Of a stretch of DNA of 21,007 bases, positions 13,789 through 19,998 are shown one piece after another. The notes under the pieces are model-generated. The model saw only the letters and a list, made by a program, of their open reading frames with translations. It had not been told where the DNA came from and made no database searches. This DNA comes from DASUTW01 sp035513995 (lineage in GTDB: Bacteria > Actinomycetota > UBA4738 > CALAEC01). The stretch's first letter is position 1, and each line of letters begins with the position of its first letter. The position numbers and the translations under genes are program-made. Location of the stretch: assembly GCA_035513995.1 (NCBI GenBank), contig DATKBL010000140.1, forward strand, positions 1 to 21,007, read 5' to 3'.

Positions 13789-14225
13789 CAGCCCACCACC
13801 TCGATGCCCATCGAGCGCGCGGTTCCCTCGACGATCCGCATCGCGTTCTCGAGGTCGCGCGCGTTCAGGTCCTTCATCTTCGTCTCCGCGATCTGGCGAA
13901 CCTGGCTGCGGGAAACCTGCCCGACCTTCTCGCGGTTCGGCTCGCCGGAACCCTTCTCCACCCGGGCGGCCTGCTTCAGGAGCTCGGCGGCCGGGGGCTG
14001 CTTCGTGATGAACGTGAACGAGCGGTCCTCATAGATCGTCAACTCGACGGGGATCACCTGGCCCATCTGAGACTGCGTGGCCTCGTTGTACGCCTTACAG
14101 AACTCCATGATGTTGACCCCGTGCTGTCCGAGCGCGGTGCCCACCGGGGGGGCAGGCGTCGCCTGCCCCGCGCGGATCTGCAGCTTCACCACCGCCAGGA
14201 CCTTCTTGCGCGGTCGCTGTGCCAT
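13788..14225 (-). CDS. rplK: Large ribosomal subunit protein uL11
   Basis: uL11 lies at the base of the stalk over the GTPase-associated region of 23S rRNA, where thiopeptides such as thiostrepton bind. The protein has 145 residues, slightly over the usual ~142. The N-terminal proline-rich GQATPAPPVGTALGQHGVN and the C-terminal rRNA-binding domain ending DLENAMRIVEGTARSMGIEVVG are complete. The start at 14225 has a strong site GAGGAGG six bases upstream. It is 50 bases after nusG, with a GC-rich hairpin in the gap, and overlaps rplA by one base. Confidence 0.97.
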   Translation of the reverse strand: MAQRPRKKVLAVVKLQIRAGQATPAPPVGTALGQHGVNIMEFCKAYNEATQSQMGQVIPVELTIYEDRSFTFITKQPPAAELLKQAARVEKGSGEPNREKVGQVSRSQVRQIAETKMKDLNARDLENAMRIVEGTARSMGIEVVG

Positions 14226-14249
14226 CGTGTTCCTCCTCGTGGTCCGTGC

Positions 14250-14265
14250 GGCGCCCGGGGGCGCC
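14250..14265 (-). promoter_or_regulatory. Hairpin in the nusG-rplK gap
   Basis: GGCGCC-CCCG-GGCGCC forms a 6-pair stem with a 4-base loop, 10 bases after the nusG stop and 24 bases before rplK. There is no T-run. It could attenuate or process the message, or be part of an L1 target at the rplK 5' region; the sequence alone does not distinguish these. Confidence 0.4.
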
Positions 14266-14275
14266 TCCCACAGTG

Positions 14276-15289
14276 TCAGACGCGAGCCACCTGGTCGAAG
14301 CTGAGCTCGACCGGGGTCTCGCGATCGAAGATGTTCACCATCACCTTGACCTTGGACTGGTCCACGTTGATCTCGCTGATGGTGCCGTTGAAGTCCGCGA
14401 AGGGCCCGGTGATGATCCGCACCACGTCGCCCTCCTCGAACTCGAGTCGGAACTGGGGCTTCGCCTCCTCCTTCTGGGGAGCGAGGAACTTCTCGACCTC
14501 GTGTCGCGGCAAGGGCGTGGGCTTCTGCCCCGTCCCCGCGGCCACGAACCCCGTCACCCCGGGCGTGTTCCGGACGACGTACCAGGAGTCGTCGTCGTAC
14601 TCCATCTTGACGAGCAGGTAGCCCGGGAAAACCTTCTTCTGGACGACTTGCTTGCGCCCGCCCTTGATCTCCATCACATCCTCCATGGGGATGTAGACGG
14701 AGAAGATCTTGTCCTGCATCTGCATCGTCTGGATGCGCGACTCGAGGTTGGTCTTCACCTTGTTCTCGTAGCCGGCGTAGGTGTGGATCACGTACCAGTC
14801 CCCCGGCCCCGCGAACGCGTCGCTCGCGGCGGGCTCCTCGGGCTCCTCGGCGGGCTCGGGCCCTGCGGGGGGTTCCTCGGGCCCCTCGGGGGGCTCAGCC
14901 TCCGAGGAGGGCTCCTCCACGGAGGGCTCCTCGGCGACTGGCTGGTCCGGCTCATCCGCCGTCTCGATCGCCGCCTCTTCCGCGGGGGAGGCGGCCTCCT
15001 CGCCGCCGGCCTCCGCGCCCTCCTCGGCCTGCTCGGCCATGACGGCCTCGCGCTGCTGTTCCGTGGCGTCCTCGTCGCTCGCCTCCTGCTCCAGCTCCGA
15101 AGGGACGACGTCGTGATCCTCGGCCATGCCTGCCTCGCCGGGAGCGGGAACCTTCCCGTCCTCCTCGGTCACCGTCGCGTCCTCGGCCTCGTCGCCGGAG
15201 ACCGCGGGCTCGACCTCGTCCCCCGTCTCGGTGGGCTGCTCCGAGACGACGGCCTCGGGCTGCTCGTCGTCCTGGGGGGTCTCATCCAT
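14276..15289 (-). CDS. nusG: Transcription elongation factor NusG with long acidic N terminus
   Basis: NusG binds RNA polymerase through its NGN domain and links it to Rho or to the ribosome through its KOW domain. The protein has 337 residues against about 180 in E. coli. Residues 1-160 are a low-complexity segment rich in Glu, Pro, Ala, Asp and Ser with almost no hydrophobic core, surely disordered. The NGN domain starts at GDWYVIHTYAGYENKVK (about 163) and contains VFPGYLLVKM. The KOW domain covers the last ~55 residues, starting FEEGDVVRIITGPFADF. The ATG at 15289 lacks a good ribosome site; ATG at 15127 (residue 55) has GAGG five bases upstream and is a serious alternative. Acidic NusG extensions are known in actinobacteria, but this one is long. 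It lies nine bases after secE. Confidence 0.95.
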   Translation of the reverse strand: MDETPQDDEQPEAVVSEQPTETGDEVEPAVSGDEAEDATVTEEDGKVPAPGEAGMAEDHDVVPSELEQEASDEDATEQQREAVMAEQAEEGAEAGGEEAASPAEEAAIETADEPDQPVAEEPSVEEPSSEAEPPEGPEEPPAGPEPAEEPEEPAASDAFAGPGDWYVIHTYAGYENKVKTNLESRIQTMQMQDKIFSVYIPMEDVMEIKGGRKQVVQKKVFPGYLLVKMEYDDDSWYVVRNTPGVTGFVAAGTGQKPTPLPRHEVEKFLAPQKEEAKPQFRLEFEEGDVVRIITGPFADFNGTISEINVDQSKVKVMVNIFDRETPVELSFDQVARV

Positions 15290-15298
15290 GGGCGCGGC

Positions 15299-15595
15299 CT
15301 ACTCGACGCCGAAGACGGTGAAGATGCCCTTGCCGATCACGAAGTCGAGGGCGAACACGAAGCTCGTCAGCACGACCACGGTCACCAGCACCACGGTCGT
15401 GTATGTGAGCATCTGCTTGCGGTCGGGCCAGTTGACCTTCTTCAGCTCCTGCCGCACCTCGCGCAGGAACTGCCGGAAGCCCGTCCGCTCGCGCTTCTTC
15501 GCCTCGACCGCCTGTTTCCGGCGAGCCGGGGTGGGGGCGCGCTCGGCGCCCGCGCGCTGCTGACGCTGCATCGCTCGCTTCGCTTGTCTGTTCAT
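15299..15595 (-). CDS. secE: Protein translocase subunit SecE
   Basis: SecE clamps SecY in the membrane translocon. The start at 15595 (MNRQAKRAMQRQQRAG) gives 98 residues and has the ribosome site AAGGAAG; the open frame upstream runs through the tRNA gene and is not coding. A basic, Arg/Gln-rich N-terminal ~40 residues precedes the conserved amphipathic segment FLREVRQELKKVNWPDRKQ. One membrane helix follows at about residues 62-85 (TYTTVVLVTVVVLTSFVFAL), which is the single-helix form usual outside enterobacteria. It lies 18 bases downstream of tRNA-Trp and nine upstream of nusG, the classical order. Confidence 0.96.
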   Translation of the reverse strand: MNRQAKRAMQRQQRAGAERAPTPARRKQAVEAKKRERTGFRQFLREVRQELKKVNWPDRKQMLTYTTVVLVTVVVLTSFVFALDFVIGKGIFTVFGVE

Positions 15596-15613
15596 CCCTG
15601 CTTCCTTACTCGG

Positions 15614-15687
15614 CAGGGCCGGAGGGACTCGAACCCCCAACCGCCGGTTTTGGAGACCGGTGCTCTGCCAAATTGAGCTACGGCCCT
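15614..15687 (-). tRNA. trpT: tRNA-Trp (CCA anticodon)
   Basis: The 74-base cloverleaf has acceptor arms AGGGCCG/CGGCCCT, a D arm GCTC...GAGC, and an anticodon stem CCGGT/ACCGG with loop CTCCAAA, giving anticodon CCA. A five-base variable region and a T arm with TTCGAGT follow. The discriminator is G and CCA is not encoded (CCG follows). The position directly upstream of secE is conserved across many bacteria. Confidence 0.97.
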
Positions 15688-15697
15688 CGGCACCGGG

Positions 15698-15751
15698 AGT
15701 ATATCGGTAACGCGGGAGTCCCAGTATACGAACTCCCCCCACGACCGGCAA
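15698..15751 (-). promoter_or_regulatory. Promoter region of tRNA-Trp-secE-nusG
   Basis: A -35 TTGCCG (15746-15751) and a -10 TATACT (15723-15728) with a 17-base spacer predict a start near 15716, about 29 bases before the tRNA. A second TATACT (15698-15703) would start transcription only a few bases before the mature tRNA end, but it lacks a clear -35. The two may be tandem promoters. Confidence 0.6.
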
Positions 15752-15773
15752 AGGTCGCCGATCTCCGGGGTGC

Positions 15774-15802
15774 GTGACCGCCCCGCGGCCCTGCCCTACA
15801 CT
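15774..15802 (+). promoter_or_regulatory. Promoter of the coiled-coil gene
   Basis: GTGACC (15774-15779) and TACACT (15797-15802) are separated by 17 bases; four of six -35 positions match. The predicted start near 15809 leaves a 30-base leader with GAGGA close to the ATG. It is back to back with the tRNA-Trp promoter; the two -35 boxes are 22 bases apart. Confidence 0.5.
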
Positions 15803-15838
15803 TGCGGGAGCCTCGCGCGGCCCAGAACGCGAGGATAC

Positions 15839-17476
15839 ATGCAGCGGATCCGCGATCCGCGGGCGGGAAAGCCCGGCGGGCGCCAGCCGTCAGATCGCAC
15901 CGTGCGGCTCGAGGGCGACGAGCCCTCCGAGCTCGAGCGCCACCTCGCCGAGTACACCGAGATCATCGACGAGCGCCTCGAGGAGGGCCTCGCGACGCTC
16001 CAACGGTCCGCCGGAAAGCTGATGCGCCACCTCGCCGCCGAGGTCTGGAGGGCGAGCGGCCCCGACGCGGGCAAGAACCTCAAGGAAGGGGTCCTGGCTG
16101 CGCTCGCCCAGGACGACGCGATCCGAGGTCTCCTCTCCCACACCGACGAGCGCTTCCAGTCGCTCCAGATCCGGGTGGCGCGGATGGAGGGGGCGATCCG
16201 CCAGCTCGCCGAGGCCACCCGCGACGCCGTCAAGCACGTCTCGGAGCGCGCCCGCGAGATGGAGGGTTCCGGCGCCACCGAGGAGATCGCCCGCCAGCGC
16301 GAGGACCTCGCCCGGTTCTCCCAGCGGATGGGCGTAGGCCTCAACGAGATGCACCGCCGGATCCAAGCGGGGGTCCGCGCCGAGCTCGAACGGGTCCGCG
16401 AGGAGGTCGGGGGAGAGCTCCAGCGCCTGGAGGCAGCGGTGAGCTCCGAGTCGGCGTTCGCCGCCGAGGCCGCCCGGGAGCTGCGGGAGGAGCTCCGCTC
16501 GATCGTGGACGGAACCGCCGAGCGCACCGGGGTCGTCCTCGAGGGCATCCACGCCGACCTGGCGCGGAGGCTGACCGAGTCGATGGAGACGCTGGAGGAG
16601 CGGGCGCGCGACGCGGAGTCGCTTGTGGGTCGGACCGAGGCCCTCCGTCGAGACCTCGTCGAGCGGCTCGAGCGGCTCGAGGCGGGCCTGGAACGCCAGC
16701 GAGAGCGGATGAACGACTACGCCGGACAGGCGGCCGAGGGGCTCGCCGAGGTCGCCCGCAGGATGCAGGGCGAGATCGCGACGATCGCCGAGCGCGCGGA
16801 GGAGGCCGAGCGACGCGCCGGGGGGCGTCTCGAGGCCGTCGACGCGGCCATCCAGGAGTCCGGGCGGCGCGGCGCCGAGTTCGCCGACCGGGTCGGGCAG
16901 GGCCTCACCGAGGTCACGGGCCGCATCCGCGACGGGTTCCAGCTCATACTGGACCGCTCCGCCGAGGAGACCCGCCGGTCGGTCGGTCAGGCCGAGGAGG
17001 CGCTGCGGGAAGAAGTGGCCAGCCTCCAGGCCCAGGTCGAGGACGTCGCGACCCGGACCGGCACAGTCCTCGAGGGGATCCAGGCCGACCTCGCCCGCCG
17101 CATCGACAGCACCGCGGGCTCGATGCGCGAGGAGGCGATCCACCTCGTGACCCAGCTCGTCGGCCGCCATGCGGGACAGCAGGGACGCAGCCTCCAGGCG
17201 ATCACCGAGTCGCTCCGAGCGCTGCTCGACGCCGTCAGGAGATCCGGGGAGGACCAGTCGGCCTCGATGGAGCGGGTGCTGCGCGCCTCCGCCGGCCGTC
17301 AGGAGGCCGTCCTCGACGAGTCCTTGACGGCGCTCCGCGCCTCGGTTGAGGAGCTGACGAGCCTCTACGCGAGCGACCCCCGGCCCGAGGACGCCGCGGT
17401 GTTCACCCGGCGACTGCGCGGGGTGGAGCGGCGCCTCCAGCGCCTCTCGCAAGAGCTGGCGGGCGACGTCGCCTAG
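15839..17476 (+). CDS. Long coiled-coil protein of unknown function
   Basis: The 545-residue protein is almost entirely heptad-like alpha helix, rich in Glu, Arg, Ala and Leu, with no membrane segment or signal peptide and no Cys or catalytic motif that I can see. The ATG at 15839 is chosen for the GAGGA four bases upstream; the open frame extends 23 codons further without support. Residues 1-30 are basic and probably disordered. Two degenerate long repeats occur: RTGVVLEGIHADLARR recurs 177 residues later as RTGTVLEGIQADLARR, and the segments beginning YAGQAAEGLAEVARRMQGEI and FADRVGQGLTEVTGRIRDGF are also related. This resembles apolipoprotein-like or filament/scaffold proteins in architecture only. 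It diverges from tRNA-Trp/secE and converges on the broken anti-sigma gene. I do not recognise a family. Confidence 0.8.
   Translation: MQRIRDPRAGKPGGRQPSDRTVRLEGDEPSELERHLAEYTEIIDERLEEGLATLQRSAGKLMRHLAAEVWRASGPDAGKNLKEGVLAALAQDDAIRGLLSHTDERFQSLQIRVARMEGAIRQLAEATRDAVKHVSERAREMEGSGATEEIARQREDLARFSQRMGVGLNEMHRRIQAGVRAELERVREEVGGELQRLEAAVSSESAFAAEAARELREELRSIVDGTAERTGVVLEGIHADLARRLTESMETLEERARDAESLVGRTEALRRDLVERLERLEAGLERQRERMNDYAGQAAEGLAEVARRMQGEIATIAERAEEAERRAGGRLEAVDAAIQESGRRGAEFADRVGQGLTEVTGRIRDGFQLILDRSAEETRRSVGQAEEALREEVASLQAQVEDVATRTGTVLEGIQADLARRIDSTAGSMREEAIHLVTQLVGRHAGQQGRSLQAITESLRALLDAVRRSGEDQSASMERVLRASAGRQEAVLDESLTALRASVEELTSLYASDPRPEDAAVFTRRLRGVERRLQRLSQELAGDVA
16523..16570 (+). 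repeat. Internal repeat, copy 1 (coiled-coil gene)
   Basis: The segment encodes RTGVVLEGIHADLARR. It matches copy 2 at 14 of 16 residues, and the DNA is also closely similar, so the duplication may be fairly recent or under strong constraint. Confidence 0.65.
17054..17101 (+). repeat. Internal repeat, copy 2 (coiled-coil gene)
   Basis: The segment encodes RTGTVLEGIQADLARR, 531 bases (177 codons) after copy 1, in the same frame. Confidence 0.65.
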
Positions 17477-17837
17477 GGGACGTCGGACCGCCTGGACGAG
17501 CGGCGCACGAGGAACGCGATCGCGGCCGCGCCGACCACGGCGCCGCCGATCCCCACCGCCGCGTAGCGCGTGCGCGGGTCGCGCCTCAGCCGACGGGCGT
17601 GGCCGCGCCATGCCACGTCCGGTCTCGCGGTCCGCTCCGCGACCCTGAGCGCCAGCCCGTTAGGCGCCTTCTGACCCGAGTCCCAAAGGGCCCGGACGCC
17701 GCTCAGGACCTCCCGGTAACGGGCGTCCTCGGTGGCACAGGACCTGAGGTCGCAAGATGGACCTCGAGCCCGTGCGGGTACGGCTCCTCCTCCCCCGCGT
17801 ATCCGGGGAGCAGGGCCACGACCTCCTCACACCGCAT
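17473..17837 (-). pseudogene. Frameshifted zinc-finger anti-sigma factor
   Basis: Reading from ATG 17837 gives MRCEEVVALLPGYAGEEEPYPHGLEVHLAT, the start of a ZAS-type anti-sigma factor, then runs out of frame to a TGA. The continuation is in another frame: RSCATEDARYREVLSGVRAL, a linker, and one membrane helix (AAVGIGGAVVGAAAIAFLV) with an Arg-rich end, stopping at 17473. Adding one base near 17746 (ACCTCAGG to ACCTGCAGG) restores HLATCRSC, an exact HxxxCxxC zinc motif, and a 121-residue single-pass protein. Such proteins hold an ECF sigma at the membrane. The start overlaps the end of the sigma remnant by 11 bases; ATG 17852 is an alternative. A sequencing error is the main other explanation, but the partner sigma gene is broken too. 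Confidence 0.82.
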
Positions 17838-18149
17838 GTTCGCTCGCGCCATGGATCGCTTCCTTCAGCCGCTTCCTCGCCCGGTGGAGCCGCACCTTCG
17901 CGGCTCCCTCCGAGACCCCCAACTCCTCACCGATCTCCCGGCAGCTCACCCCGTACAACTCGTGGAGCACCAGCGTCGTGCGCAGCCCCGCGGGCAGCTC
18001 CTCGAGCGCCCGCCGGATCAGGTCCTGGTCGGCGGTCCGATCCTGCGCCGGTGCTGCGTCCGCTCGACGAGCTCCTGGAAGGCCCCCGGATCACCGTTCC
18101 GGCACGCCTCCAGCAGCTCGGCGTCGACCAGCGCGTTGGACCCCACCAT
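17827..18149 (-). pseudogene. ECF-type sigma factor remnant with internal deletion
   Basis: From ATG 18149 the frame gives MVGSNALVDAELLEACRNGD then PGAFQELVERTQ, the start of sigma region 2, and soon hits a stop. In a different frame, from about 18055 to the stop at 17827, an intact region 4 follows: ADQDLIRRALEELPAGLRTT, LVLHELYGVSCREIGEELGV and SEGAAKVRLHRARKRLKEAI, with its helix-turn-helix. The -10-binding core (regions 2.2-2.4) and linker, about 80 codons, are missing, and the two pieces are out of frame, so no working sigma can be made. There is no ribosome site; TAACCT eight bases before the ATG could be a -10 box for a leaderless message. It follows hadB by 32 bases and overlaps the anti-sigma remnant. 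Confidence 0.82.
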
Positions 18150-18181
18150 GTCACGGCAGGTTACCGCGGTATGGGACACCT

Positions 18182-18607
18182 TCAGGGGAGCTCGACGATC
18201 GCCTCGCCGTGCTTGATCGGCTGAAGCGTCTTGCCGTCGCGCTCGACCTCGGCCCAAAGCTCGAGGCGGACGGTCCGAGCGGTCTCGTCCTTCTCGAGGA
18301 CCCTCCCCTTGGCCACGACCTTCTCCTCGGGGAGGACCTCCTTGCGGAACTGCACGCGGACGCGCCTGACCGCGCCCGGGTCGCCGGCCCACTCGGCGAG
18401 GGCTCTGGTGACGAGCGCCATCGTGAACATGCCGTGGCCGATCACACCCGGCAGCCCCACCATCTGCGCGAAGTCCGGGTTCCAGTGGATCGGGTTGAAG
18501 TCGCCGGAGGCGCCCGCGTATTGGACGAGCTGCGCGCGATCCAGGACGTTCGAGCGCTCGGGGATCTCCTCGCCCACGTTGACGTCGTCGAAGCTTCGTC
18601 GCGCCAT
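18182..18607 (-). CDS. hadB: MaoC-like (R)-hydroxyacyl dehydratase, HadB-type
   Basis: The 141-residue hot-dog-fold protein matches HadB, the catalytic subunit of the (3R)-hydroxyacyl-ACP dehydratase of mycobacteria. The hydratase motif YAGASGDFNPIHWNP is intact, with catalytic Asp36 and His41 at the same numbers as I recall for mycobacterial HadB. GHGMFTMAL follows. Start ATG 18607 has AGAGG six bases upstream and lies two bases after the hadA stop, so the two are coupled. Its place between rpmG and secE is the mycobacterial and streptomycete position. The substrate could be acyl-ACP or acyl-CoA; the sequence does not decide. No HadC homologue is present. Confidence 0.88.
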   Translation of the reverse strand: MARRSFDDVNVGEEIPERSNVLDRAQLVQYAGASGDFNPIHWNPDFAQMVGLPGVIGHGMFTMALVTRALAEWAGDPGAVRRVRVQFRKEVLPEEKVVAKGRVLEKDETARTVRLELWAEVERDGKTLQPIKHGEAIVELP

Positions 18608-18609
18608 GG

Positions 18610-19059
18610 TCACCTCTCCGCCGTCCCGCGGGAGATCAGGGTGGCCCGCGCGACGCACACCGTCTCGCCCTCGGCGTCGTTCATCGTCGTCTCGATCGTG
18701 AGGAACTCGTGGGGTCCCTTCGCGGTGATCTCGGCGATACGAGGGGTGGCGGTGAGGATGTCGCCCGCGACGATCGGGCGCCGGTACTCGAACTCCTGGG
18801 TCCCGTGGACCACGAGCGAGTAGTCGAGCCCGAGTCCGGGATCCATCACCACCTGAGGTCCAGACCTCAGGTGCAGCACCGTGGGGAACGTCAGTGGGGC
18901 CACCTGCTCCGGATGCCCCGCGGCCTTCGCGGCCTCCGGCTCGTGATAGATCGGGTTCGTCTCCCCCACCGCCTGTGCGAACTCGCGGATCTTCTCCCGG
19001 CCTACCTCGTAGGTGACCCCCGGGTACTCCTTCCCCTCGAGCTCACGGTTGAGGGCCAC
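18610..19059 (-). CDS. hadA: MaoC-like dehydratase non-catalytic subunit, HadA-type
   Basis: The 149-residue protein has the FAS1-like dehydratase fold (VTYEVGREKIREFAQAVGET). In place of the catalytic Asp/His pair it has GETNPIYHE, so it is probably the substrate-binding partner of the HadB-type protein, as HadA is in mycobacteria. The start is GTG at 19059, with GGGAG eight bases upstream inside the end of the SDR gene; only three bases separate them. The hadB-type gene follows after two bases, so all three genes form a tight operon. The HadA name rests on synteny and length; a generic MaoC-family label is the safe reading. Confidence 0.85.
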   Translation of the reverse strand: MALNRELEGKEYPGVTYEVGREKIREFAQAVGETNPIYHEPEAAKAAGHPEQVAPLTFPTVLHLRSGPQVVMDPGLGLDYSLVVHGTQEFEYRRPIVAGDILTATPRIAEITAKGPHEFLTIETTMNDAEGETVCVARATLISRGTAER

Positions 19060-19062
19060 GAC

Positions 19063-19869
19063 TCAGGCTCCCAGCTGCCCGCCCGCCACCGGGAGGACGA
19101 CGCCCGAGACGTAGTCCGCCTCGGAGCTCGCCAGGAAGAGGTGGGCGTTCGCCACGTCGTCAGGCCGACCGTACCGACCGAGGGCGATCAGCATCAGGGC
19201 CATCTGCCGGATCTGCTCGGGGACGCCGAGATCGCCCTCCTCCTGCTTCGCCTGGGTGAGGCGGGTCTCGATGAACCCGGGGGCGACCGCGTTCACGTTG
19301 ATCTGGAAGGGGCCGAGCTCGCGCGCGAGGGTCCTGGTCAGCGCCACGAGCCCACCCTTCGCGGCCGTGTAGTTGGCCTGCCCCGGGTTGCCGACGAGGG
19401 CCGCCACCGAGGTGGTGAAGGCGACCTTGCGATGGTACCCGGGCTTCCCCTGCTCCCCCATCTCCTTCTTCGCCGCTCCTCTCAGGTAGGGCATCGCGGC
19501 CAGTGTGGTGTGGAAGGCGGTCTTGAGGTTGACGTCGAGCACCAGGTCCCACGTCTCGTCGTCGAGGTTGTGGAAGGTGCGGTCCCGGGTGATCCCGGCG
19601 TTGTTCACCACGATGTCGAGCTTGCCGAACCGGTCGGTCGCCGCTTCCACCATCGCCCTGGCCTGCTCGAGCTCGACCGTGTCGTGCGTGGAGACGAGGG
19701 CCTCGCCTCCCGCCTCCTTCACGGCCCGGGCGGTCTCCTCGACGGGATCGGCGTCGACGTCGTTCACGACCACGGCCGCGCCCTCCTGGGCGAAGCGAAC
19801 CGCGGTCGCTCGGCCGATCCCTCGGCCGGCGCCGGTGATCACCGCCACCCTGTCGTCCAGACGTCCCAT
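19063..19869 (-). CDS. Short-chain dehydrogenase, likely 3-oxoacyl reductase
   Basis: The 268-residue classical SDR has the nucleotide motif TGAGRGIG (12-19), NNAG (89-92), Asn114, Ser154, and the catalytic Tyr167-x3-Lys171. Asp37 at the end of strand two (VVVNDVDAD) suggests NAD(H) rather than NADP(H). VGNPGQANYTAAKGGL and VVVND resemble the hydroxyacyl-CoA dehydrogenase domain of multifunctional (R)-specific enzymes, in which SDR and MaoC hydratase domains are fused. Being the first gene before hadA-hadB, it probably supplies the ketoacyl/hydroxyacyl step next to the dehydration step. An insertion around residues 129-149 (RGAAKKEMGEQGKPGYHR) is longer than in FabG. The ATG at 19869 has GAGGAG four bases upstream. 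Direction of flux is unknown. Confidence 0.9.
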   Translation of the reverse strand: MGRLDDRVAVITGAGRGIGRATAVRFAQEGAAVVVNDVDADPVEETARAVKEAGGEALVSTHDTVELEQARAMVEAATDRFGKLDIVVNNAGITRDRTFHNLDDETWDLVLDVNLKTAFHTTLAAMPYLRGAAKKEMGEQGKPGYHRKVAFTTSVAALVGNPGQANYTAAKGGLVALTRTLARELGPFQINVNAVAPGFIETRLTQAKQEEGDLGVPEQIRQMALMLIALGRYGRPDDVANAHLFLASSEADYVSGVVLPVAGGQLGA

Positions 19870-19894
19870 CTCGCTCCTCGCGGAAGCCCGGAGA

Positions 19895-19924
19895 AGGCTA
19901 CCGAACGGTAGGAACTGGGGTCAA
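19895..19924 (-). promoter_or_regulatory. Promoter of the SDR-hadA-hadB operon
   Basis: The -35 TTGACC (19919-19924) and the -10 TAGCCT (19895-19900) are separated by 18 bases. The predicted start near 19888 leaves a leader of about 20 bases with GAGGAG before the ATG. Confidence 0.65.
19898..19911. promoter_or_regulatory. Palindromic operator in the SDR promoter
   Basis: CTACCGTTCGGTAG is a perfect 6-2-6 inverted repeat that overlaps the -10 box and lies inside the spacer. A protein bound here would block the polymerase. The TACCG/CGGTA half-sites resemble those of TetR-family lipid regulators, but no such regulator gene is in the window, so the protein is unknown. Confidence 0.6.
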
Positions 19925-19948
19925 GCACGGGTTCCGGAGCCCGGCCAC

Positions 19949-19977
19949 TTGTGGGACCATGCTGGCAACAGCAGTGT
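19949..19977 (+). promoter_or_regulatory. Weak candidate promoter of the response regulator
   Basis: TTGTGG (19949-19954) and CAGTGT (19972-19977) have a 17-base spacer. The -10 lacks the first T of TAnnnT. This is the best sigma70-like match I found in the divergent gap and is a tentative call. Confidence 0.25.
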
Positions 19978-19998
19978 GGGGATGCGAGGATTCCGGAA

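Noticed and set aside
14821..14950. Tandem-looking GGCTCCTC repeats in nusG as a repeat element
   Set aside because: They are low-complexity Glu/Pro codons (GAG, CCC) of the acidic tail, not a separate element.
15299..15751. Longer SecE start upstream at 15751
   Set aside because: The extra 52 codons read through tRNA-Trp and its promoter; ATG 15595 has a ribosome site and gives the family N terminus.
15890..17611. Minus-strand open frame of 573 codons opposite the coiled-coil gene
   Set aside because: The plus frame has a promoter, a ribosome site and heptad pattern; the minus frame is Gly/Leu/Arg/Asp shadow and crosses the anti-sigma remnant in another frame.
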